A stretch of DNA of 64,000 nucleotides from Simmondsia chinensis (Eukaryota > Streptophyta > Magnoliopsida > Caryophyllales > Simmondsiaceae), in NCBI GenBank assembly GCA_018398585.1, contig JAGTTD010000001.1:14200501-14264500 (forward strand). Reading direction: 5' to 3'. The first letter of the stretch is position 1. Each line of letters starts with the position of its first letter. The notes under the pieces were generated by a model, which was not told the origin of the DNA, did no database searches, and saw only the letters and a list, made by a program, of their open reading frames with translations. This document shows, piece after piece, positions 46,741 through 57,238 of the stretch. Position numbers and translations under genes: made by a program.

Positions 46741-47137
46741 AAACCCTTACCCTTGAAAGCATCCTTGTCCTCAAGGATGTCATGTGGTTTGGTCTCCTTG
46801 TGCCAATTCCGGTTCTTGGAAACCGCTCCCATATCCTTGTTTTGACCTTGATCTTTTCTGGCTTGAGTTGCGCAGCCTCTTGCCTTGCATCATAAGGACT
46901 GTCAACAGGTGGTTGCTGTCCACTGGTCACGGTAGTGATAACGTAAGGCTGGGGACTTCCTTTCATCTTCGGTGCTACCAATATTACGTCCACTGTTTCT
47001 TCAATGATATCAATGTCACTGTCCTCATCAATGTCATCGATGTCCTCAAGAGTCATGATGTCAACATCGAGATCATCTTCAGGTTCAAGTGATTCGTATG
47101 CTACAGCTGGACTTGGCTCGGCTATCTCTTCGAACAT
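46727..47137 (-). CDS. Acidic 136-codon ORF in the internal part of F
   Basis: Starts MFEEIAEPSPAVAYESLEPE and has a very acidic core (DIDDIDEDSDIDIIEETVDV), then a basic tail (KIKVKTRIWERFP, TRRPNHMTSLRTRML). It runs through the polypurine tract to the LTR edge. An upstream in-frame stretch (VHILQFYCDFLKGLGKS) may extend it. No family recognised; the last third is probably non-coding DNA read through. Confidence 0.4.
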   Translation of the reverse strand: MFEEIAEPSPAVAYESLEPEDDLDVDIMTLEDIDDIDEDSDIDIIEETVDVILVAPKMKGSPQPYVITTVTSGQQPPVDSPYDARQEAAQLKPEKIKVKTRIWERFPRTGIGTRRPNHMTSLRTRMLSRVRVCYDP

Positions 47138-47243
47138 GGATTTCCCAAGTCCTTTAAGGAAATCGCAATAAAATTGGAGGATGTGGACAAACCGGATGAA
47201 TCAACCATCATAGAGGAAACTGAAGGCAACCTTGATGAGGAAG

Positions 47244-47789
47244 TGGACACAGTCCTAAGATTCGTGACTTGGTTTTGGATAGGACATTGAAAGATAATTT
47301 CAGAATTTGAGATGAGAAGAGAATGATTTAGAATTTAGATGAGAAAAGAAGTTAGAATTGAATGTCCATCATACAACAATAGTCATAGATGTTCCTTTCA
47401 TTTAGCCATTTAAGTGCACTCTCCGCGTCTTTTCTTGAATAAAAGGTCACAATAGCTTCAACATTCAAGGAAGTTGTTGTGATGATTTCAATTTCATAAA
47501 TCCGACCATAGGGAGAGAAGAGTTGGTTGAGGACACTCGTGGTAACAGGATAGAGAAGATTTGAAATCTTGACAACAAGTGTAGACTCCCAATCTTGTCT
47601 TGTAGCCATGTTGAACGGGATTTTTTTTTAAAATCAATAAGAACGCAGCAAAAATTACAAAAAAAAAATCAAAAATGAGATCCTCGATCTCAAGAGATCA
47701 AAAACGTAAAGGATTGATTGAGCCTCCGATTGAAAGATGGCTCTGATACCACTTTGGTTAGTATAAGGTCACGGTCAAGGATCGTGATA
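47244..47789 (-). repeat. LTR of element F, right copy
   Basis: 546 bp, with primer-binding 12-mer at 47743-47754 and the RRM ORF at 47609-47352. Its termini are eroded (tggacac, gtgata). Confidence 0.77.
47352..47609 (-). CDS. PTB-type RRM protein, 85 aa, in right LTR of F
   Basis: Same length and motif order as the copy at 46304-46561. The differences are the second and third residues, F/V after TTS, P/T in EIIx, T/A in RKDx and G/E before RNIYD. The glutamate replaces a glycine that is normally kept in the GRNIYD motif, which may weaken the fold. This is the 5' LTR copy, the one a transcript from the element would carry in full. Confidence 0.8.
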   Translation of the reverse strand: MATRQDWESTLVVKISNLLYPVTTSVLNQLFSPYGRIYEIEIITTTSLNVEAIVTFYSRKDAESALKWLNERNIYDYCCMMDIQF

Positions 47790-48337
47790 GAGGTTATTAA
47801 CTTTTAGGCATGGAGTCCCTCTTTATTTAGAGCAGTGTACCATCTGTTTTGGCTGCGGGAAGCCTCATGTATGCTATGTTGTGCACGAGACCAGATATCT
47901 GCTATGCTGTTGGTATGGTGAGTAGATATCAGTCTAACCTAGGTTCGATGCACTGAGCAGTAGTAAAGCATATTCTCAAGTACTTGAGAAGGACTAAGGA
48001 TAATATGCTAATCTTTCATAGTGACAAACTAGTTCCAGGGGGCTATACTGATTTAGACTTTCAGTTAGATAGGGATACTAGATGTACGACATCTGGGTAT
48101 ATCTCTACCCTTGGCGGTGGAGCCATCAGTTGGAGGACTGTCAAGCAGTCTTGCATTGCTGACTCCACCATGGAGGATGAATATATTGCAGCTTCAGAAG
48201 TTGCAAAGGAGGCTTGTTAGCTTAGAAAGTACCTAAAGGATCTTACGGTTGTTAGAGTTGGTCTTACACCTATCACAGTCTTTTGTGATAACTCTGGTGC
48301 AGTGGCTAACTGTAAAGAACCTATAAGACACAAGACT
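47790..48337 (+). pseudogene. copia RT end and RNase H of element E
   Basis: Resumes with GSLMYAMLCTRPDICYAVGM at about 47860, then ILKYLRRTKDNMLIF. RNase H (47984-48220) has the DEDD-type residues around GGYTDLDFQLDRDTRCTTSG, GAISWRTVKQ and DEYIAASEVAKEAC. It ends VFCDNSGAVANCKEPIRHKT at the insertion of G. The first ~50 bases repeat 46115-46165 of the left flank. Confidence 0.86.
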
Positions 48338-48408
48338 TGTAATATCCTGTCTAATTAAATTGATGATGTAAGTTTCGAGGACGAAGCTTTTATTTAAGGA
48401 GGTATGGA

Positions 48409-48580
48409 TGTAATACCCGGTGTAATTAAATTGGGAGGCATTATAATATGTAAAACCCAATCTAGGTAAATTGGACTAGGTATCATAAAATGTGAAACCC
48501 GAGGTAATTAAATTTGGCTAGACATTATAATATGTGAAAGCCGGTTTAATTAAATTGAGCTCGGTATTATATTATGATTA
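48409..48580 (+). repeat. Four ~42-bp tandem units at the LTR start
   Basis: Units of the form TGTRAAACCC..taattaaattg.gctaggcattataata follow one another from the first base of the LTR, so the terminal sequence itself has been duplicated. Confidence 0.75.
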
Positions 48581-49223
48581 GAATTCACTATTATTTCGAC
48601 TGCGTTATAAATAAAATAACGGGCTAATTTAGAAAGGGCCCATTAATAGTATTAGGGTTATATAATTTTATATATATAAGAGAGAAGAAAGATTTAAACC
48701 CTAGTTTCTCCTCCCCTCTTCCGATCTCCCAATCTCTCTCTCTCTCTCTAGCATCAATTGTCAATCGCGACTACTCTTCCTTGATAAGTTTTCAAAACTA
48801 ATTCATAATAGAAGTTCGGTTATTGAATTGGAAGATATTGAATGTAAGTATACCTCTTCCCCTACTTCTTTATAAAATGTGAAAAATTGCTTTACATAAT
48901 TTGATTTGTAAGATTATATTTTAAATGGTATATTAGCTTGCTAAAATAGGACGATGCATATTTGTTTGATTGATTATGTGATTACTATTCTTACAATTTG
49001 AAATTAATTGATTAATACGTTGATATTATGACGGAATATGTGAATTTTCGAAAGAATTATGTGCTTGATTGATTGTGTGTATGCTACTCTTATGATTTGG
49101 AATTATAGTGATTTATACATCGATTTGATGATGGAGTATGTGAATTGTTGAAAGAATTTGTACTTGTGATAATGCGAATGAAATTATTGTGAACTTGTTG
49201 AAGTTATATCGAATTTAACAAAT

Positions 49224-49700
49224 TTAATGAATTCTAAAAGGACATGTGTGGCCGATTAACTGAATTCCAAAAGAGCCTTTGTGGCCAATGAATTAAATTC
49301 GGGAAGAGCCTATGTGGCCGATGAATATAATGAATTTTAAAAGGGCCCGTGTCACCGACGATTTAAATGTATTCTAAAAGGGCGTGTGTTGCCGACGAAT
49401 TGAATGCATTCTAAAAGGGCGTGTGTCGCCGACGAATTGAATGCATTCTAAAAGGGCGTGTGTCGACGACGAATTGATTGCATTCAAAAAGGGTTTGTGT
49501 CGACGACGAATTGAATGCATTCTAAAAGGGTGTGTGTCGCCGATAAATTGAATGCATTCTAAAAGGGCGTGTATCGCCGGCGAATTGAATGTATTCTAAA
49601 CGGGCATGTGTCGTTGATAAATTGAATGCATTCTAAAAGAGGGTGTCGCTAACGAATTGAAAGCATTGTAAAAAAAAGCATGTCGTTGATGAATTTAAGG
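49224..49700 (+). repeat. ~37-bp minisatellite, about 12 copies, in LTR G
   Basis: Unit gaattgaatgcattctaaaa gggcgtgtgtcgccgac. Central copies (49370-49560) are nearly identical and outer copies progressively diverged, the usual pattern of array growth by unequal exchange. Confidence 0.87.
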
Positions 49701-50336
49701 TGAATTAAGCAAAAGTTGATATATGGCCCTGTAGTGGGTATAATACTGACCAAAAATCTCCGGTTAATTTGTGGGCCAAACCAATGAAATTTTATGGAAC
49801 ATATTATAATATAAAGTGATGTTTTGTAAATTGATCATTGAAAATTGATTGGTTTTACTTGCTTTCGTTGAAGGTTTTCTTTTGTTTTCCCCGTTTTTAA
49901 TAATATGCCTGATCTGGGTAGGGTATATGGAGTACTTGCTCAACATGTTGTTTGCTTACCCCAATTCCTTTACTTTCTAGATTAGTAGCTCATATCAAAT
50001 TGTTGAACGAAGAAAAAGATGGAGCGGTTTTCTATTTAGAGGATTAGTTTTATTTTCATAGTTTAAGTATTAAATAAATTCCGTAGTAGGATATTTTAGA
50101 TTATTTGAGATATTGTAATTTTGACCTTTCACGCTATTAATTTTAAGTCGTTAGTGAAGATGTAATTGGATTCGATTTTCATATATGTTTGGGAACTTTT
50201 ATGGAAATTTGAGGAATTGTGAATCGAAGGTTTTTGGGCTTCGTACTATGATGAGAGGATTCATTATAGTATGGTCATGTAGCGCCCTTATTGACTTAAG
50301 CCAATTTAGTATAACGTTTGGGGGTGTTATAAGACT

Positions 50337-50533
50337 TTTAAGCGCATTGAAAGTTAGTTCCACCTCATTGGAGACTTCGTGGAGAAGTGTGAGATAGCGA
50401 TATTGAAGATTGATACTAGCAATAACCTTGCAGATTCTTTAACAAATACCTTGACTCAGAAGACTCTTGAATCACGCTTAGAAGGGATAGGGATATGGTG
50501 TATGGTTAATTGGATTTAGGACAAGTGGTAGAT
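50337..50533 (+). pseudogene. copia RNase H C-terminal end and purine tract of E
   Basis: Reads HLIGDFVEKCEIAILKIDTS then NNLADSLTNTLTQKTLESRL, the standard copia end (LADxLTKxL). The polypurine-like gacaagtggtagat stands immediately before the 3' LTR. Confidence 0.83.
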
Positions 50534-51858
50534 TGTAAGGATCAGTGTCCTCAAAATCTAATTTTGTCTTGTAAATATTATTTTTATTAGAGAATAAATT
50601 TTAATTATTTTCATTTTTATAATAATTGTATCTGTGACTTCATCATGCATATGATTTTCTTTAAGTAACATATATAAGATGGATGTAGTCCTCAAATTAC
50701 ATTTCAAACATTATTTTAAGTGGGTAATGATATTATGCCACAGATAGACTTAAAACAAATGGAATGACGTGTTATTTGAAAAATTTGTAATCGGTGACAA
50801 GTTTGGACTACTTGTCTACTAAGGCTATAATGTGACACTTTAGATGATCTGTCTTGGTTATGTGGATGGTGATCCAAAAGTGTTGTATTGGTGTTTACAA
50901 TAAGACTGATATACTGAATTGGACCAAGTGAGTTACTTGTATATGGACTATGATCGAAAATGAGTGATTCATAATTTACTATTTGAATGATGACTCTAAA
51001 TCACGAGGGCATTCTAGACCCGTGCATCGAGTGTTAGTTATCTTGGTGTACTTAAAAGTTAGATCTCTAAATGTGATCAAAGTCTCACATACATTGGGTA
51101 ATGGCATGAAGTGTGACAGGGATTAGGTATTCAATATGGAATCTATAGTCTCTTACGAGATACAGATGTCCCTGCGTAGTTGATTCACAAGTGTTTGAAT
51201 TAATTTCGAAACTTTGCCCAAAGTATTCCAAGTGTTTAGCATTTGGAGTTTGTACTATGAATTTGTTTATATATAGATGAATTATTTGAAGAAGGGCGAG
51301 TTGGGAACTAATGGAAAAGTCGCGAGAAAAATAAAGGTAGTAGTTATGATTATTTTTATCACGGATATCTAATAAAGGGATTGTTGTTGTCAATATAGTC
51401 TATTTGGGAATTATAGCATAAATAATTTAATTCTAGAGTGCAGTAGGACTCATTTAGTGAAATTAAGTCCTGTTAAATAGTAATCAAATGTTATTATGAG
51501 ATGACAATTAATTTGACCCATTTGGAGCTAGAGTTGAATTGTCCGTGAGGTCCCTGTGCAAGCCTCTAATTTTATACCATCAGAAAAATGTTGAAAGAAT
51601 TCATGAGATTAATTATTTATTCATATAATGAGTAAATTTAATTTTGTAAACAATATTCATTAGATAAATAAAATAAAAATTTGTGTAATAAAATAATTTT
51701 GTAAAAATGAAATTCATAAAATGAATTTTTATATATGGGAAACAAAAAAAAAAAAAAAAACAATCGCGCGTTAACATGGTCAGCCAATCACGGCATGACA
51801 CGTGTTGTGATTGGGTGGACAAACCGGTGCGCGCTGGGATGCCCACAGGGTCGATCCA

Positions 51859-52280
51859 TGTTAGCTTCCCAAAATTAATTTGAAAATCTAACCTTGTAGA
51901 AGAGAGTTTGAGATGAGAAAAGAAGGGAAGGGGATGAGAAAATAGGGAAAGGAGATGAGAATTAGAGAATTTTCCTTAGGAATAAGATTTCATTTAATTG
52001 GATAATCCAAATACACTTTAATCACTCAATTTTATATAGGAAATCAGATCACAAAAACCTCACTGAAGTTCTCGCCTAATCCCCTGCGGTGTAACTGCAT
52101 TTCCTGCCCAAAACTGTAACTAACTTTGCACAGGACCTCGGTGTGCACTGCTGATACTTGGTGCCTAAAAATCTATTTTAACCGTGCTCTTTTAATTGTT
52201 ATTACATCATATAGACTCTAATTAAAAGTAATACTAAGAAATTAAAATGCATTACAAGTAAAATTTATTAATTCGTAACC
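51859..52280 (-). repeat. 3' LTR of element B
   Basis: 422 bp. The final base is c instead of a beside the polypurine tract. It starts with an imperfect hairpin (GTTAGCTTCC with GAAAATCTAAC). Confidence 0.9.
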
Positions 52281-52309
52281 TTCCCTTCCCCTTGAGACAC
52301 TTCTTGTCC

Positions 52310-53104
52310 TCAAGAAGTGAAGCCCGGAAATTGACTCTTCAAGAAAGTGTAGTCCTCCCAAGTTGTAAAGTCCTCTTTTAAGTTGCTCCAAGTGACCAAC
52401 ACCTCTTGAATTTTCTTGTCATTGAGCTGCAGCGTTCTCTTGGATCTGGTAGAGCTCGGGTACTGCAGTAGCAGCCCATTAGCTTTAGCAATTGGAGGAT
52501 CTTGAACACAATCAGCACCTCTCTTGACCTGTTTTTTAAGTAGGGATACATGAAACACGGGATGAATGTAAGAATGCGAAGGTAAGTCAAGTTTATATGC
52601 GACATTGCCAATTTTCTCTAAGATCTTGTACGGGCCAAAGAAACGAGCACACAACTTGACATTGAGTCTGACAGCCACGTATGATTGTCTATATGGTTGT
52701 AATTTGAGGTAGACCATGTCCCCAACATCATAGTTCTTGTCTACCCTCTTCTTGTCTGCATAATACTTCACTTGAGCCCGAGCTTGTTGGAGATTGTCCC
52801 TAAGCGACTGCGTGATCTGTCTCCTCTGCTGCACCATTTCGGTTGCTGCAGAATCAGCTGCTTTTGGTTGTTGTATCATTATAGGAGAAGGTGGAGAGTA
52901 GCCATATAATGCTTGGAAGGGTGAAGTGCCAATGGTTGTGTGGAAGTGTGTATTGAACCAAAATTCGGCTAAGGAAAGCCAACGGTTCCACTATTTGGGC
53001 CTTGCGAAGACCATACTCCGAAGATATTGCTCTACACATTGGTTGACTCGTTCGGTTTGACCATTCGTTTGAGGATGATAGGAAGAACTAAGAGCCAACG
53101 TCGT
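52310..53104 (-). pseudogene. Integrase C-terminus and chromo-like end of B
   Basis: Continues with YHPQTNGQTERVNQCVEQYL, one stop near 52995, then 52879-52310 open (189 aa): [54 protein letters not shown] and the terminal VTWSNLKEDFTTWEDYTFLK. The last resembles the end of a chromodomain as in chromoviruses, read by family knowledge. Confidence 0.87.
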
Positions 53105-54355
53105 TCACATTAGCTTGAACAATTCTCTCCAAAAAGTGCTTGTGAAGATTTTGTCTCGGTCCGACACAATGGATTGAGGCAACCCATGTAGCTTATAAAT
53201 GTTGTCAAAGAAAAGCCTTGTCAACTTTTCAACAGTAACATGTTGAACAAGGGCAATAAAATGACTATATTTGGTGAAACGATCCACCACGACCCATATG
53301 ACCTCCTTGCCTTCGGACTTCGGTAGTCCCTCGATGAAGTCCATGCTAATATGAACCCAAGCTCCGTCCGGAATAGGGAGAGGTTGAAGAAGTCCTTTGT
53401 ATTGAGGATCTCCCAATTTCGTTTGTTGACATACTTCACAAGACTTCACATAGTCGTTCACATCTTTTTTCATGCTCGGCCAAGTAAAATATGCTTTCAT
53501 TCGTTGATAAGTGCCTTCCACACCCTCGTGACCTCCCAAAGCAGCGTCGTGTGAGGCTTGGATGACCTGTTTTCTCAAGTCAGGAGCAGAACTGACATAA
53601 AGTTTGTCTTGGACCCGCAACAGCCCATTTTGAACTGTCAGCTCTCGGTGTTTTGCAGTAGTTTTTGCGTCGGGTTTGAGCACTGCAACAGCCAGCTTTT
53701 CACGAGCAAATGGATCTTCCTCGTAGGAATTGTGTAGCTCTTCGACCCAAGAAGGAATTACCACTTGAATGGCTGAGCATGAGCTTGAAACAGTGTCCTC
53801 AAAAAGCCTTGACAGTGCATCTGGAGCTGCGTTTTCTTTGCCACTTCTATATTCGAAGTCGTAATCAAGGCCTAACATTTTCATCAAGCCTTTCTTTTGA
53901 ATTTTTGACACTATTTTCTGCTCAAGGAGATATTTTAGGCTTTGGTGATCTGTCCGAATGGTGAATTTGTGACCTTCCAAGTAGTGCCTCCATTTCTCTA
54001 CGGTTAAGAGAATCGCAAGGTACTCCTTCTCATAAGTCGACATTGCCTGATGCTTGGGACTTAGAGCTTGACTTAGATATGCAATAGGCCTTCCTCTTTG
54101 AGAGAGAACAACCCCAATACCAGTACCGCTTGCATCGGTCTCCAAAACGAAGCTTTCGGTGAAGTTCGGCATTGTCAAGACCGGTGCTGCACACATAGCG
54201 GTTTTGAGGGCTTCAAATGCTGCTTGAGACTTCTCGTTCCACCCAAAAGCATCCTTCTTCAAGAGCTCCGTTAAAGGTTTGGCAATGGAACCATAACCTT
54301 TAATGAATTTTTGGTGATATCCGGTCAACCCCAAGAAACCACGCAATTGCTTCAA
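53105..54355 (-). pseudogene. RT end, RNase H and integrase core of chromovirus B (416 aa)
   Basis: [17 protein letters not shown] opens the piece (the real frame runs in from upstream across two stops). RNase H has [38 protein letters not shown] and RTDHQSLKYLLEQ. Integrase has the zinc finger (ASHDAALGGHEG to CEVCQQTKLG) and catalytic Asp residues in ISMDFIEGLPKSEG and IVSDRDKIF. It stops at LFKLM, just before TTLALSSSYHPQTNGQTERV, which holds the catalytic Glu after the stop. Confidence 0.9.
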
Positions 54356-54463
54356 AGTGATCGGGATTTGCCATTCTTACATTGCTCGGATCTTGTTAGG
54401 ATCAGTAGCTACGCCCTCTGATGAGATGATATGGCCCAAATATTCAAACCTCCTTTGAGCAAA

Positions 54464-56563
54464 CTACTTGGACAATTTTGCAAAAAACCAGTGTTGTCGC
54501 ATCAAGATGAACACTTGCCGGAGGGGTGTGAGGTGAGCTTCATATGTGGGACTGTAAATCAGTATGTCATCAAAGAAAACCAGCACTGACATCCTCAGAT
54601 AAGGCTTCAAGACATCATTCATAGCCGCTTGGAAGGTGGCCGGAGCATTTGTTAAACCAAACGGCATAACAACGAACTCGAAATGGCCATGGTGAGTTTG
54701 AAAAGCGGTTTTGTAAAAATCTGATTCGAAGACTTGGATCTGATGATATCCTTGCCTTAAGTCCAACTTGGAAAAGAAACACGCCCCATGAAGCTCGTCA
54801 AGCAAGTCATCTATGACCGGAATCAGAAACTTGTCATTTACGGTCAAAGCATTCAAACGGCGGTAATCGATGCACATACGGCCTGTCCCATCCTTCTTCT
54901 TTACAAGGATCACGGGAGAGGCAAAAGGACTTTGGCTCGGTCTAATGAAGCTTAAATGAAGAAGCTCCTCCACTTGTCTTTCTATTTCGGCCTTTTGGCC
55001 ATGAGGATACCGGTATGGCCTAATTTTGAACGGATCGGCATCTCCTCGTAAGGGTATAGTATGATCCACACTCCTTTGGGGCGGAAGACTCTTTGGCTCA
55101 TCAAAGATGTCCCCAAAGTCATTGATATAAGACCGTACATCAGGAAGTAGGTCCTGCTGCACCGAAACCGACCCAATCATGAACAATTGTCCAATCCATT
55201 GGATCGCCTTCTTTTTAATTCCGCTTTGCACTCCCTTAGCTTCAATCAGTTTGAGCTGAGCTTGCTCGGACATGCCTTGCAAGGATACCTTGACACCACG
55301 AACCTCGAATGCCACGGTCATTTTGTCAAAATCAAATACAACCGGGTTGAAGGTTCTCATCCAATCGACCCCGAGCACCATATCGCAACCACCCAAAGGA
55401 ATAACTCTATAGTCAAAAGTGAATTGATGGTTTTGCATAGACCATGGGAATGCTATGCACTTATTTTGAGTTGTTAAGGAGTTACCATCAGCCACCATTA
55501 CCGCCAAAGGGTGTGTTTTCGTCACTTCGTGCTTGACTTTCTTAATCAAATTCGGGTCAACGAAACTGTGAGTGCTCCCACTATCAACGAGAATAATAAT
55601 GGAATGTTTTCTAGCCCATCCCTTGATTTTGATTGTGTTATGAGCTCCACTTCCGATTAGAGCTTTCATAGAAATCTCGACCTCATCTTCGCTTGAATTT
55701 CCTTGAGAAATGCACTCGGTTTCATCTACTTCTACATCAGAATCGGTACTGCCATTTTCAACAGGGACTCGGACTCCTTTTGCATACATAAGTGCTTGTG
55801 ATTTGCACCTATGTCCGGGCTGATACGGTTGGTTGCAATGAAAACAAAGCCTTGCTGAAATTCTGTCACTGTTTTTACTGCTGAAGCTTTTGTTCTGCTG
55901 CTGTAGCTGTCTCGGTTTGCTGCTGGTGTGCTGCTTCCCTTTGTCATATGAAGGGACTTGAGTTGCTTCTATCAACTTTGCCTTATTGTAAGCGCTTGAC
56001 AAAGTCTTAGGACCAATGGCTTTCACCATATTTTTGATCCTAGGCTTAAGGCCACTCACAAAGCAAGAGACATAGTAGGATTCAGCATCCTCGGGAGCAA
56101 TGGCCAGGACTGACATCAAATTGGCTCTCAAATTCTCAAATCTAAGCATGTATTCTCTCACACTTGATTTTTGGACCAACTTGTTGAAGTTATCCACAAC
56201 ATCCGTTGATTCTCCTTCACCATACCGTTCACACATCTCTTCTACGAAAAGGCCCCAAGAAAGATGTGGTTTGCTTTTCAACAAACTATAGTACCAAACC
56301 TCATGATCACCATGAAGATGGACTGCGGCCAGCTGGAGCTTCTCCTCCTCAGGTACATTGTAATATAAGAAGTATCGATCACACCTCCTAAGCCAAGATT
56401 CCGGTTGTTTTCCATCAAATGGATCGATTTCTACCTTTGGCTGCCTGTAAGAGCCACTCCTACCCCCAATTGTGTTGTCATTGGTCACAGTTCTATGCTG
56501 ATATGGGCAATCAGGTGGTCTATTAAAATGCTCGAACACCTCATTTGTAACATTCTGGTGCAT
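54464..56563 (-). pseudogene. Gag-protease-RT ORF of chromovirus B (699 aa)
   Basis: The longest open frame in the window. Gag core (IDPFDGKQPESWLRRCDRYF at about residues 46-65), knuckle CFHCNQPYQPGHRC (about 245-258), protease SIIILVDSGSTHSFVD (about 322-337) with GGCDMVLGVDWM, RT with [20 protein letters not shown] (about 563-582), [16 protein letters not shown] and an intact catalytic FFDDILIYS. It ends at a premature TAG inside RT (FAKLSK stop), after which 54355-53105 continues in the same reading order. It functions in particle assembly and reverse transcription if the stop is bypassed or was recent. Confidence 0.9.
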
Positions 56564-56724
56564 AACAGAAGCATTCGGCCTGTTGTTTTGTTCTGAATTT
56601 TCAGCATATGTTCGGTAATTAACAAGTCCAGAAGCACGATCTGGATCTTTTACATTAACTTCAGGTCAAATAGATGGATTTGCAGCTGATCTAATGTTAA
56701 TTGATGGTCCTACACCAGGTTGCA

Positions 56725-57090
56725 TTATAGGAGATTTACCTCGGGTGCCAACACTCCGTCAGATCTGTCTGTATTTGCTTGTGGCTGATCTGCACTTGTT
56801 TGCTGCTGATCTATTTCAACTGATTTGTGTATCTGGCTTGCGGGCTTAAGGATGGCTTCAACACTCGATTCACCTTGCTTGTTAACTTGATCTTGCAAGT
56901 GCTCAATTTTTTCCTCAATTTGTTGCAAACGGTCCTGAACTTTTGCATCCTTTGCATCTTTATCCAACAATAATGCCAGAATTTGATCCATCTTGTGATT
57001 AATACCTTGTTGTAACTCGTGAAGGTCTTCCTTAGTTGCATTTTGAGGTCCGGTCGTTGTATTTCCAGTAACCGCAGCTATGAAATCCAT
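56725..57090 (-). pseudogene. Gag N-terminus of chromovirus B
   Basis: The first ATG after the primer binding site (MDFIAAVTGNTTTGPQNATK). Mostly coiled coil (KDAKVQDRLQQIEEKIEHLQ). It ends at a stop; the rest of gag is in another frame (56563 onward, with VNVKDPDRASGLVNYRTYAE recognisable upstream of that start), so one frameshift separates them. Confidence 0.8.
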
Positions 57091-57224
57091 ATTTGAACCG
57101 GTTGCATTGGCTCCACCAGCTCCAGATCAGATCTGGTTCTAACACCATCGACCATGAATTTTTTTGTTGTTTTCTATTTTTTTTTTTTTTGGCTAGCTTA
57201 ATCAATTAAGGGATTGTTAAACCA

Positions 57225-57236
57225 GCTCTGATATCA
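57225..57236 (-). promoter_or_regulatory. Primer binding site of element B
   Basis: Minus strand TGATATCAGAGC, one change from the Met-type site, two bases from the LTR. Confidence 0.85.
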
Positions 57237-57238
57237 AT

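Larger units (their letters stand above)
46197..47789 (-). mobile_element. Compact LTR element F with an RRM ORF in each LTR (1.6 kb)
   Basis: Two direct repeats, 46197-46740 and 47244-47789, enclose only 503 bp. The left copy has TGTCAC..GTAACA ends, and the flanks carry a perfect 5-bp duplication gaggt (46192-46196, 47790-47794) in copia E. A purine tract lies right of 46740 on the minus strand. Each repeat contains, in sense order: hairpin, a Met-type primer-binding 12-mer, a leader, the RRM ORF, a TC-rich U5-like tail and a second hairpin. No pol is present. No primer binding site stands at the usual place beside 47244. Confidence 0.8.
48338..50331 (+). mobile_element. Gypsy LTR remnant G (2.0 kb), internally deleted
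   Basis: Flanked by a perfect 5-bp duplication agact (48333-48337, 50332-50336) in copia E. From the left: about 28 bp of an LTR start (TGTAATATCCTGTC), then about 45 bp of the typical gypsy 3' end (gtttcgaggacgaag, then a purine tract), then a full LTR at 48409-50331. The internal region and nearly all of the first LTR are gone. The fcgaggacgaa plus TGTAATACCC pattern is that of Tekay/Del-type elements. Confidence 0.85.
48409..50331 (+). repeat. LTR of element G with promoter and minisatellite
   Basis: 1,923 bp, TGTAATACCC to GGGTGTTATA (last C changed to T). TATA-like tatatatataag lies at about 48670, followed by a TC-rich leader (48715-48750). It contains two tandem arrays, 48409-48580 and 49224-49700. 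Confidence 0.83.

Noticed and set aside
46304..47609. Host polypyrimidine-tract-binding protein gene
   Set aside because: Only a single RRM of 85 aa, no introns or further RRMs, present twice inside LTR repeats; it belongs to the element, not to a host gene.
49224..49700. CRISPR-like array
   Set aside because: Units are directly adjacent without unique spacers and lie in a plant LTR; it is a minisatellite.
53221..56596. ORFs antisense to or overlapping the chromovirus B coding region
   Set aside because: Shadows of the gag-pol frames.
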